64,000 nucleotides of DNA from Paragorgia papillata (taxonomy: Eukaryota; Cnidaria; Anthozoa; Scleralcyonacea; Coralliidae). Positions 24,901 to 34,332 of this stretch are shown piece by piece. The first letter of the stretch is position 1, and every line of letters begins with the position of its first letter. The position numbers and the translations under genes are program-made. The notes below the pieces were generated by a model. That model was not told the DNA's origin. It saw only the letters and a program-made list of their open reading frames with translations, and searched no databases. The stretch covers positions 240,001 to 304,000 of the forward strand of contig JAWNZC010000028.1 of NCBI GenBank assembly GCA_035771165.1, given 5' to 3'.

Positions 24901-27474
24901 CAATTTGTATGATATGTAAATGAGATGGTTTCTCTGGCTTCATAACTAACTACAGGGTACAGTATTTTCATACGAGAAGTTTTAATGTGCACAGTTTCAA
25001 GTGATTTTTTTTAACGAACTTGGAGATATAACTGATTTTGACATCTGGTGAAAATGTCATAGCCTTGCTATGACGTCAGACACAATTTCATTTACATATA
25101 GAAAACAATTAAAATATTTTAAAAACATAGCGTAGAAAAAATAAATTTGACTCAGTTAAAACTATACAATGCATAATTATAGACCCATGATTAGGTTAAC
25201 ATGCTATCTAAGAATGATATCTAATCAGTAAATTAAAATTAAATATTCTACCTAAAAGCACCAGAGTAATCTTGTTGAAAGCAGGTATGGTGAAAGGCAT
25301 ATCCACAACGGCATGGCTGTTGCAGGCAAGAATTCATTCTTTTCTGTAAAAAAGATCAGGCATAATATGAAAGCAAACACCTTTAAGAAAAGCAAACATA
25401 AGAAACAAAAAACGTGCGAGATTGTAATGAATGAACGAACGAACGAACGAACGAACGATGAAAGAACGAACGAACGAACGAACGAACGAACGAACGAACG
25501 AACGAACGAACGAACGAACGAACGAACGAATGAATAACTATTTAAGTGTCAATGTATTTAGCACTATTACAACTAATTGGGGACAGTAATATTTGTAAAC
25601 CCGCTGGAAATTGGGTACCCGTTTTTAAAATTACTCTCAAAAGCACATATCACTAATAATATAACACGCACCCATCCAATTCCACTGCTTGGATGATGGC
25701 CAAATCCAAATTTTGAACATTGAAAGTTTGTAGTGACAATACTTTCTGTCTGCAAATCTTTTACATATGCAATGTTTCCAATCCCTGCTGAACGTCGGTC
25801 ACATCCTCCTTGGCCAATTACCAAAAGATTTTTTAAAGGACGTTTTGCTTTTAGTCTAAAAGACCTTAAATAAAGGGGAAAATGTCGTTTTTTCGATTGC
25901 TGTTGTTTGTGTATTTTTTTCAAGATCGTATAGGGAACAAATCGTATTTGGAAAACAAACGTTCCTGGTGAAAGAAGCTAGAATGTGTAGCTTAAATTGT
26001 TGCAATGAATGAAAGCAGCCTGTGTCCCTTCCACTGTTTCTTAGTGACAGCAGTGTATAAAGTGTATAAATGTTGAAAATAAGGAACTCAGGAAAAAAAT
26101 ATTAAACAAAGTAACAATAACATACTTTATAAATAACTTAATAATAGTTTTAAAATATTAGTCACAAACCAATGAGCTTTTGTGTTTGAAAAGCTTTCTT
26201 TTGTTGCCATCTGTACCCTGAAGTCCAAAATTGGCGCATCGCCAAAAGCACTTGTCCAATGTGGAAAACCGAAAGGGGTAACTGTTTTATTGTTTGAAGG
26301 AACTGACCACATAGATGCGTTTCGTTTTCGTCCAACAAGCATGTATCCTCCTCCGTCGGTAGTCATGTCACACCACACCTTAAACAAAATTTTCTTTGTA
26401 ATTTAAGAACAAAACAAAACACTCTTTTCGTGCAGTTTCTCTAATGTAAACAAAAATTGAAAATATACGAATTAGATGTGCATGGGGGTATTTTATTATT
26501 CTGTAGTTTTATAAGGTATAAAGACAAGAAAAATCAAAATGTTTAATGACATTCTGGTTAATAAACATACTTACCAAGATAATCCAAGTAACTAGAACAA
26601 TTTTTCTTTTTTTCTAACAATATTGCTAATTTCAGAAAAACACAATCGTATCATCCGCAATCTTGTTTCAATAATTTTCCTAATTAAATCAGAAGTCAGT
26701 GAACTTCTTATTTACACTTCAAATTATGTAAAAAGAAAGCCCAAATCCTATAAGCCTGTTGGTTTCTTTTTTGGGCTAACCTTTGCCAGTTGTATGTGTT
26801 CAGTTCTTCTCTATAAATTGTATATTTAAAACTAGTGAATAAAATTTAATTTGATTACGTTACAAACTGGGCAAATAATATAGAATCACACTTTGCTGAT
26901 AGCCGAGTGCTCCCTTGAAAGTATTAACCCTTTAAAGCCTGGAGGTTTCCCGTTGACGAGTAAAATCGTCTGGCGTTAGCCAGAGTAAAATCATAAAAGT
27001 AATTTTCAGGTCTCAAAGGGTTATAGTGCAATAATGTGAAAAGGACGACAACATTTCCCTAGGGCAGTTCAAGGTTCTACTCAGAGACAGATGTACATGT
27101 ATATAATGTAATTCATGCAGTGATTAGTAATAGAATGTTATTTATGTTATATTTATTTGCTGTAAGTTAGTTAGTGGGTTAGTATTAGTTAGTTATTATA
27201 GTTTTTAAGTTTTTGTAATTAGTTTCTAATTTATTCGTAAGCAGTTTTTACGTTTTGTACGGCTCCTTGGAAAGCAGACATACCGTCTGAATCACCACCG
27301 TATGTAAAAAAGATTCAATAATAATAATAATAATGTAAACTTTATTTATTCATCATTAAACGTAGAAATTACAATGATAAACCTCGCTTTTACAGGTAGT
27401 TCACCACTATTTGAACTGATGCTACATGAGAATAAAAATCTTAGAATGTCATTAGTTTCGGGTTATTCCATTCT

Positions 27475-27570
<96 letters not shown>

Positions 27571-28353
27571 GACATTCACTAGAAACGAACTTCAGACATG
27601 CATTCATATTGGCATAACTAAGTAAAGATTTTGCTTTACCCAGCTTGAGACGTCAGATGCATATCAAAAAATTGTCCAAAATGGCTAACAACAAATTTTT
27701 TGGGGGGTTTTTGTCACAATTAGCAATATTAGTGTTGATAAAAATCGTTCATTAATTACTTCGATTACTTAGTAAGCAAGTCTTTAAGTAAAAAGGACGG
27801 AAATTAAGAAATTTGATTTTTCTTGCTATTTATAAGCAAAAACTATTTTGGGATACGAGCTATACACAAATGTAATTATTTGCATATTTTTGTTTATATT
27901 GGATAAAATAGGGGAACAATATTTTATAGAAAGAAAAGTAATATATAGTCGCAGTTATAGGATTTTGTCGCCAACCTATAGCTACAACAAACCTAGTTGT
28001 CGGAACATTGATTTTAGAAACGAAATCTGAATATTTAATTTTGAATCAGATACAGTACATCTTTAAATCAGATATAAATTGTATTTTTATTTAGGTTTAA
28101 GGGCAAAAAATCAAACCTTTCTTGGTTTGTTAGTAATCCCAAAGTTTATCCAGTAAAATCCATCTTTAGCATCATTGTTGTTGTTTAAAATATCAGAGCA
28201 GTCGTAAGCAGGATTGAAAAATTCTCCTTGTGATTGGGATCCTGTAATACACGATGTTCTGAGTTAGAATATAATAGAATGCGAACAACGTATTTATTAC
28301 GATCTGCCCATATTTAATTGTTAAATATATTGTTAAATATGTTAAAAAAATTG

Positions 28354-28397
<44 letters not shown>

Positions 28398-31209
28398 CAT
28401 TTAGACAACGAGACCGAGTTTTCTATGAGCTGATAGACAACGAAGCGAAGCCGAGTTGACTATCTGCTCGAAAAAGAGGGAAGCAGAGTTGTCTAATTGT
28501 TTTAGTATCAACCATAAACAAGTTTTCTTTAACGTAAAGAAATCTTATCAAACATTGTTCCAAATTTTCAGATAGTTTTAACTTTTTGTTTGCAGAAGTC
28601 TCCCCATTCAATATATAGAGTAGTTCAATGGCACATGATAAACAATCGCTCACAAAAAAGTGAAAAACGAGATTGTAATTACTTTGCTTCAAATTTGGTG
28701 TAGATCTACTCCATAGGCTTAAGCGAATTCATTTGCTTATTCGAAAATGTCAAACTGAACGACTTTCCATTACTACTCGAATATAAATTTTAGAGGACGC
28801 CATGTTTGGCCTAGTTTCCAGGTTTCGCTTGCGGCGTGAATATATCGTGGCTTCTGATTGGTCAGGATAGGAATATTCCAGTTATAAGAAGTTTTGTCAT
28901 TGGATAACGCTACTAGTGGTCTATCCCCAATAGACCACTAGTAGCTCAGTCAATCAGAATGCCGAATTTGTAATAGACCACAAGTTGGTTGATTGGCTAT
29001 ATATATTTATACAATACCCTGGTTGCTATGCGTGTTTTCATTGGTTGTTGGCCATGATCTATTAGAGGACAGACACATGGTCACGTCAAATCACGTCAGC
29101 GACTTGCTTTTTTCCTTCTTCATGCCCCAAAATCCGGCAAGAGTTTCGACAAAAACCTTTTAAATTTTTATTGTATAAAACAAATAGATTCCATTTTTTT
29201 GTTGTCTGTTCAGTTATAGATGCACAGAAGACGTAACAACGTGGTAAGAACATCAGTGACCCACTCGACTGCGTCTCGTGGGCCACTTTTTTGTTCTTAC
29301 CACGTTGTGACGTCATCTGTGCATCTATAACTGAACAGACAACGGCAAAATGGAATCTATTTGTTAAATATAGTCTGGTGTTAGACAGAGTAAAACAGTC
29401 TGGTGTTAGACAGAGTAGAACAGTCTGGTGTTAGACAGAGTAAAATAGTCTGGTCTTAGACACAGTAAAATAGTCTGGTGTTAGAGAGAATAAAATAGTC
29501 TGGTGTCAGACAGAGTAAAATAGTCTGGTGTTAGACACAGTAAAATAGTCTGGTGTTAGACACAGTAAAATAGTCTGGTGTTAGACATAGTAAAATAGTC
29601 GGTGTTAGAGAGAATAAAATAGTCTGGTGTTAGACACAGTAAAATAGTCTGGTGTTAGACACAGTAAAATAGTCTGGTATTAAAATATGGTACCCTTATT
29701 TGAAGTTGAATTTAAATAATGCAACCGATAATACGAAAGAATTGTTGTAAACGCGTATTTCTAACAATTTATTACTGTTAAATGTATCCTACCATCAACT
29801 GCTTTCCAGCTGTAAATGCCACGGTTGTAGGCACAAACTATAAGTTTGTCGTTGGATTGCCGGTCCTTAAACAACTTAATCTTGCCATGGTTGGTTCTGT
29901 CACAAGATCCTGGATTGAAACTTTTATCACCTTCAATAATCTTTGAAAAGAAATAAAGATGTTGAAGTACAGTAAAAGTAAATAATGTTAACATAATGGT
30001 AGTGGGAAGAATGTTTGAGCTTCCAATAGCCTTTCTTCAGGACATTATTTAACTCGCCAAAAAATGAGAACTGATGCTTACGACTGACTTCAATGCAGAC
30101 GACTACAATTATTTTAGCAGTATATACGAAGGCGTTTTGAAAGACATTAAACTAGCTTCAAATTTAAATATATAATAGTCAGTTGACCGTGACTTATTTA
30201 AATTGTAAGTGCATGTTGTTTTCTAACCGCCATCGTCGTCCTATAGCATTTTATGGTCCTTATTGTTATATTATTTTATAACTTCTCGGCAACCATGCAA
30301 AACAAGAAGAATGAATAATTGTTATTTCCTACATTTACAACGTAGAAGACTTAAACAGTTGTTTTTAAACCAATAACACCCACTAATTAGAATTCCTTAC
30401 AGAATAGTTTCGGGAAAAGGGACATGCATCTACAGAACTGGCTAGAAAGTCAATAAGGTCCGGTATCAAATGCAAAAATATAAACCACGATTTTTTTCCC
30501 TTTGGCGTCCAAATTTTCATTCATGGTAATACAACGGTAAAGAGCTACCGAATATGAACGTAACCAATCACTTTGTCAATTACCATTTCCAATCTTTAAT
30601 CTCGCTAACGCTCGTACACTTTATTAAACTAACTTTCACCGTGTTTACATGCATGTGGTGAAAGACAATAATGGAAATACCACTCTTCAAAAATTTGGTG
30701 TAGTTCTAAGGTATATATATATACTTCTCGAAATATTCCTGGCAAATGCCGTGAAGTGCGCAGATAATTTTCAGACTTTAGAAAATGTAATTTAAGCACG
30801 CCGTGTGTCAACATTTCATGGGAAGAAAGAACATAGTCAAAACACTAAATTTTAGTTCTAAGCTAAACTTTTCGAAATACAGTATTATCTTTCGATGAAA
30901 CAAGTCAGTTTACACAACAACGTTTGCTCCATCGCTCGGCTCAGGTTGGCGTTAATTAGCAGTGATCAATGCTCCAATCTCATTGGTTCCTTGTACACAG
31001 AGAAAGGAATGTATGGCTATATATAATCTCTTTTCAGTTCAATATCCGTGTGTACTTCAACTGTTGTTGTCAAACTAGGTATACGATCGATTTCCTTAAA
31101 CGAAGACTAGAAAGAACAATTTAAATTAGTCTTTAATTTAAGCCTGCCTTACCTTGAAAAAAGAACAACCAACCAATGACAAAAAGATCAATAAAATGTT
31201 GAAATACAT
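18981..31209 (-). CDS. Secreted fibrinogen-like / D8C-domain protein, 10 coding exons, 521 aa
   Basis: I built this minus-strand gene from ten exons: 31209-31153, 29940-29793, 28241-28117, 26378-26170, 25864-25672, 23523-23299, 23154-23116, 21487-21353, 20777-20720 and 19357-18981. Every intron is GT-AG, phases match at each join, and the total is 1,566 nt with a stop. Exon 1 is a signal peptide (MYFNILLIFLSLVGCSFFK). Exons 2-7 carry a fibrinogen-like region: FNPAYDCSDI, then VWCDMTTDGGGY, then a Cys-rich part with NYCSDGC. Exon 8 (PADGLLVYRKDSKELYIR) resembles the collagen XV/XVIII NC10 trimerisation domain. Exon 9 is a short coiled coil. Exon 10 is a uromodulin/OIT3-type D8C domain (CDGTLSSGWYRF, APGW, NCGYFYIYKL). 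It is probably an oligomeric extracellular lectin-like protein. Ligand and role are unknown. ACTTTTTCTTCGTGTTCAG just before the start may be the acceptor of a 5'UTR intron. Confidence 0.85.
21597..22075. mobile_element. Foldback MITE family F1 (copy 2), intronic
   Basis: The inverted arms share GAAAATTAAGTCAGTCTTAT, TTTCGTTTCCTTGCTTCG and a GTCATGACGTGCATAATGAG block. They are recognisably the same family as 823-1304. It lies in intron 8 of the host gene. Confidence 0.75.
22330..22675 (-). repeat. 5S-rRNA-derived repeat (SINE3-like), copy 1
   Basis: The minus strand carries GGTTAGTACTTGGATGGGTG, the 5S rRNA internal promoter core, plus GACCGCTTGGGAATGAC. The other side has the module ACCGGAGAACCCGGCGAAAA. 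Similar copies lie at 55,070-55,300 and 56,735-56,995. It is intronic and a 5S pseudogene-type retroposon rather than a functional 5S gene. Confidence 0.7.
24085..24162 (+). repeat. tRNA-like SINE head
   Basis: An A-box-like TAGCTCCTTGGTTGAAGGGC and a B-box-like GGTCGCAGGCTCGATGCC are spaced as in a tRNA. GAGCTCAGAAAT follows, the same tail as the copy at 62,604-62,677. The acceptor stem does not pair, so it is not a tRNA gene. Confidence 0.5.
24680..24828. mobile_element. Foldback MITE, intronic
   Basis: Arms AAATATTTACTTGCTAAG and GGCCTGTTGACTC are mirrored on the right. The centre is a small TCAGAGCTCTGA palindrome. Confidence 0.8.
24855..25170. mobile_element. Degraded family F1 foldback (copy 3), intronic
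   Basis: The arms retain GAGATGTTTCAATTTGTATG and its diverged inverse, plus a CATAGCCTTGCTATGACGTC block. It is weaker than copies 1 and 2. Confidence 0.45.
25430..25533. repeat. (GAAC)n microsatellite
   Basis: About 25 tandem GAAC units with one interruption (GATGAAAG). The apparent NERT-repeat open frame is a by-product. Confidence 0.95.
26930..27021. mobile_element. Short MITE carrying one satellite-unit core
   Basis: Ends are TAACCCTTTAAAGCCTG and CAAAGGGTTA (inverted). The interior is GACGAGTAAAATCGTCTGG plus CGTTAGCCAGAGTAAAATC, the same core that is amplified in the 25-bp arrays elsewhere. Confidence 0.65.
27476..27570. repeat. (AAT)n microsatellite
   Basis: About 30 perfect AAT units. 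The poly-Ile frame running through it is spurious. Confidence 0.95.
28351..28395. repeat. (TA)n microsatellite, intronic
   Basis: A run of alternating TA just upstream of exon 3 on the minus strand. Confidence 0.9.
29185..29365. mobile_element. Foldback MITE, intronic
   Basis: The arms contain TTGTCTGTTCAGTTATAGATG and AACGTGGTAAGAAC, both mirrored. The loop contains ACTCGACTGCGTCTCG. Confidence 0.8.
29368..29685. repeat. 25-bp satellite array E (about 13 units), intronic
   Basis: Same AGTAAAATAGTCTGGTGTTAGACAG unit as arrays A-D, here inside the second intron of the host gene. It shows ACAC, GAGA and ATAG variants. Confidence 0.9.
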
Positions 31210-31815
31210 TTTCCAATTATCTGAACACGAAGAAAAAGTGTTAATAAATACGCTAACATTGAAAAGGCATATATATATATATATATGACATCCCAATTAA
31301 CAAATAACACAACACATGCCACAGCATTAGCAAACACAACTGCTAAATGACAAAGCTTGACGAAATGCTGCGAAATAACACGGACACCTGACCACATGCA
31401 ACTACAATAAACATGGTCTGCAACATTAGTAAGAGTTTGTATTCATGATATTTCATGATATTATGCGTACAAAATACTACCAAACACGAAACAACTACAC
31501 AATTGGCATGTACAAAGAAAATTCGAAATAAAATAAGTGACACACAGTCATGCTAAAACAGCTAAAGATTTATCAAATATACACTGTAAGTAAATTAGGG
31601 CGATAATATGACATATCTCTCGATCGAGAAATGGCTCTCGCTCTCCCAAAACCTTACACTGGATATTTTTAATACTTTTGCATATATACTGGAATGCTAT
31701 GCCAGAGAATGTAAGATGTAATAGAAATCTAAACAGCTTTAAACGATATTTGCAATCATCGCTTCCTCAATTGGACTATTTAATTGCATGTAAACAGACT
31801 TGTACATATATATTA

Positions 31816-32890
31816 AAATGTATATCATTCGGCTTTCTTGCGTTAAGCATGCAGATTTCTTTTCAACTGAAGATTCTAAATCTCTCTCTCTTCCTCTCCA
31901 TGTTATTACCTGTATCAAAGTATCTTGCAGATGTCTTCGTCTTCCCAACTTGGCTGTTAATGAAGCCCAAACACAACAACGCAAAGATATATGTCAACAT
32001 CAGATCAGTAATGACAATGAAAACGGGATTGAAATCTTTCATCTTAGTTGCGGAAAGACAAAAGCTTCAGCTCGGCCTTATTCAGCTATTGTTCTTCGTT
32101 TCAGCTGTACTTGGGGAAGTAAACAAAAATTACCATAAGCTGTTTGGAACAATTTCCTTCTGTTTTCTTTGAGATTCTGATATAAACCAGACACAGTGCT
32201 AAAAAGCGTATTATAAAATGTATATCATTTTGCTTTCTTGCGTTAAGCATGCAGATTTCAACTGAAGATTCTTCAAATTTAAATCTCTCTCTCTTCCTCT
32301 CTATGTTATTACCTGTATCAAAGTATCTTGCAGATGTCGTCGCAACTTGGCTGTTTATGAAGCCCAAACACAACAACGCAAAGATTTATGTCAACATCAG
32401 ATCAGTAATGACAATGAAAGCCCGATTGAAATCTTTCATTTGGGGAAAGTCAAAAGCTTCAGCTCGGCCTTATTCAGCTATTGTTCTTCGTTTCAGCTAT
32501 AGTTGTGGTGGAAGCAAACAAATACTCAATTGACTTTCTCTGATTATCATTAAAATAAAGCCGTTCAAAGTCAATTACAATGCAAATTCATCCAATATTC
32601 TCGTTTATTTTATGCAATAGTCATAACTTTTCGCTTAGATTTTGCCCATTTATTTTTACATCATTTTCTCTCCTGCATGCATATGTAACCACAAAGCTCA
32701 ATCGTATACATTCATTTAATTTACTGATTTATTAATTTCATGAAACTCCGTTCATAAAATTTCGAGTTTGTTTCCCTCTACACGCCTGGGCATGCATGGA
32801 GGCTATGAATAAGCAGAAATTAAATCTATAACTTAAAATCTAAAATAAGCAGATTACATGCAGAGGGAATAATATAAGGCCTGCGCACTG
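31816..32890. repeat. Repeat unit with an internal tandem duplication
   Basis: About 31,816-32,135 is duplicated about 400 bp downstream (32,214-32,530), and 32,330-32,886 recurs at 56,008-56,535. Shared words include CAAAGTATCTTGCAGATGTC, AACACAACAACGCAAAGAT and CATGCATGGAGGCTATGAAT. Fragmentary frames shift between copies, so it may be a decayed retro-copy or transposon. No protein family was recognised. Confidence 0.7.
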
Positions 32891-33238
32891 ACCAACCTCG
32901 TACCCAGGGCCCTCTCTGCTTTCAAAATGGCGCGAGGAGAAGACCCTGGCAAAGGCTGGTCACGTGATTCCAAAATACTCCAAGATTCTTGGAGTATTTG
33001 GTCACGTGGATAATTTGAGCTTCGCCCGTCCTGGGGGGAGCGGTTGATGCGGTTCTTATAAACGTCAAGGTTGTTGCAAGTCCGGTAACGTTAAATTCGA
33101 GCGGTAAATTTAATAGATATATTTCAAAATTTACGACATTTGCTGGATAATTCATATTTGTTGCCGTCAATCGCCAGAAATGAAGCCGAAGGCGACGAAC
33201 GATCATAAACTGATAAACAGAAACCCGCTCTGCGAGTC

Positions 33239-33244
33239 TGCGGT
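33239..33244. repeat. Target-site duplication of the Polinton, left copy (TGCGGT)
   Basis: The same hexamer directly follows the right end at 53,308-53,313. A 6-bp duplication is the rule for Polinton integrase. Confidence 0.95.
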
Positions 33245-33485
33245 AGTAGTAGGATTGTGTATGTTCTGGCGATTTTTCTCCCCACCCCCGCTTTGCTCCC
33301 CCCTCCCCACCCCCGCTTCGCTCCCCACCCCACTCACTCACTTCGTTCGCCCCGCCTTCGGCTCCCCACCACCCCCACGCCACCCGCCTGCCATAATTTG
33401 AATCAAAGACTTTCCCAGGTCCTCAGACCCGCCTCTCATAATTTGAGACTTCGGGAAAATTTCATATCCCATTAGGATATAAGAT
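33245..33485. repeat. Polinton left terminal inverted repeat (241 bp)
   Basis: It begins AGTAGTAGGATTGTG and runs to ATATAAGAT. It includes a C-rich tract built of CCCACCCCCGCTT(T/C)GCTCCC repeats. The first gene starts only 19 bp inside it. In protein-primed replicons such ends carry the terminal protein and act as origins. Confidence 0.95.
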
Positions 33486-33504
33486 TTTTTCTTATAAATA
33501 AAAA

Positions 33505-34254
33505 ATGAGCATACATTATGGTTATAACAAATATTATGATAAGCAACATTTAATAACATCGGAACATCATCAGTACAAAACTGTTTTTGACGTTAACATG
33601 TTAAAAGCTGTGAAAACCGGACAAGCCGATAAAGGTGTTAGAGTTGGAAGAGTACAAGACAATGAATATTCACTTTTTCAGAGTGAATATAGAAGAGGAC
33701 CAATACCTGGACCAGATTTTATTCAAAATACCAGAAAGTGTTTTATGATATTTAAATGTCCGGAAATGGTAAACATCAACATCTCTATATTTATCGTATT
33801 ACGTGTAATTGGTGATACCAACAATTCTGGAAAATGGGGGTACATTATTGGCAACGATAATGGTGGTTATGATAAATTTATTGGATACAAGACCGGAACA
33901 ACAAACCAACTTTCATACGGAGGAGGTTTTCCTGTTAAAGAGTACAACTGTACAATTCAAAAAGAAGTTAACATTTTAAACAAACATATAATTTCCTGCC
34001 ATTGGATGTTAACCGGAAGCTGTGTTTACATAAATGGTGTAAAGTCAGTAGATTCAGATTTTTTTTCAAATCCTAGATCCATTGGTGAAACATGTGGTAC
34101 GATATTTGTAAATGATAGGTTTACAGGAACCACAGGACCGTTATCAAGACCTTTTCATGGAGAGATTTATGATATTAAGGTAATTAGTGGATTTTTAAAA
34201 ACAAGTGATATAATAAGCATAAACAAAAAAATAATGGACCAGCACAGTATTTAA
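33505..34254 (+). CDS. LamG/concanavalin-A-like fold protein, 249 aa
   Basis: The first gene inside the left terminus begins at an ATG preceded by TTATAAATAAAA (late-like start class). Residues about 75-245 are beta-rich and fit a LamG/ConA-like jelly roll. HIISCHWMLTGSCVYINGV looks like the central strands, and FHGEIYDIKVISG is the typical closing strand, followed by a short helix. There is no signal peptide or membrane segment. In virus-like elements such a domain could serve as a fibre or receptor-binding protein, which is inference. The family assignment rests on pattern only, and no catalytic residues are apparent. Confidence 0.6.
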   Translation: MSIHYGYNKYYDKQHLITSEHHQYKTVFDVNMLKAVKTGQADKGVRVGRVQDNEYSLFQSEYRRGPIPGPDFIQNTRKCFMIFKCPEMVNINISIFIVLRVIGDTNNSGKWGYIIGNDNGGYDKFIGYKTGTTNQLSYGGGFPVKEYNCTIQKEVNILNKHIISCHWMLTGSCVYINGVKSVDSDFFSNPRSIGETCGTIFVNDRFTGTTGPLSRPFHGEIYDIKVISGFLKTSDIISINKKIMDQHSI

Positions 34255-34256
34255 TT

Positions 34257-34329
34257 GGGACACTTTTTGGAACCATTTTTAAGGACAACTTTTGTGGGAC
34301 ACTTTTTTTAAAAAGTGTGTAATAAAGGA
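34257..34329 (+). promoter_or_regulatory. 73-bp intergenic cassette, copy 1
   Basis: A block beginning GGGACACTTTTTGGAACC and ending in the inverted repeat ACACTTTTTTTAAAAAGTGT (34,299-34,318) plus GTAATAAAGG. It is nearly identical to 48,630-48,702 and its last part recurs at 36,819-36,851. It ends 3-8 bp before the next ATG. It may combine a 3' hairpin of the upstream unit with an early-type promoter. Confidence 0.7.
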
Positions 34330-34332
34330 AGA

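Noticed and set aside
25313..25537. Open frame with NERT repeats
   Set aside because: Translation of the (GAAC)n microsatellite.
27374..27625. Poly-isoleucine open frame
   Set aside because: Translation of the (AAT)n microsatellite.
31678..32533. Several 80-164-codon frames shared between tandem copies
   Set aside because: Reading frames are not maintained between the copies at 31.8, 32.2 and 56.0 kb. At most a decayed repeat.
32922..33401. Overlapping long open frames across the left terminal repeat (minus and plus)
   Set aside because: GC-rich, Gly/Pro/Arg low-complexity translations of the terminal repeat that cross the transposon-host boundary. The mirror frames at 53,077-53,584 confirm they come from the repeat.
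34315..34332. GTG-initiated extension of the 627-aa protein, and likewise GTG at 36,817 and TTG at 37,906
   Set aside because: These codons fall inside the regulatory hairpin or the promoter box. The first ATG after the TAATAAAG motif is consistent across all genes of the class.
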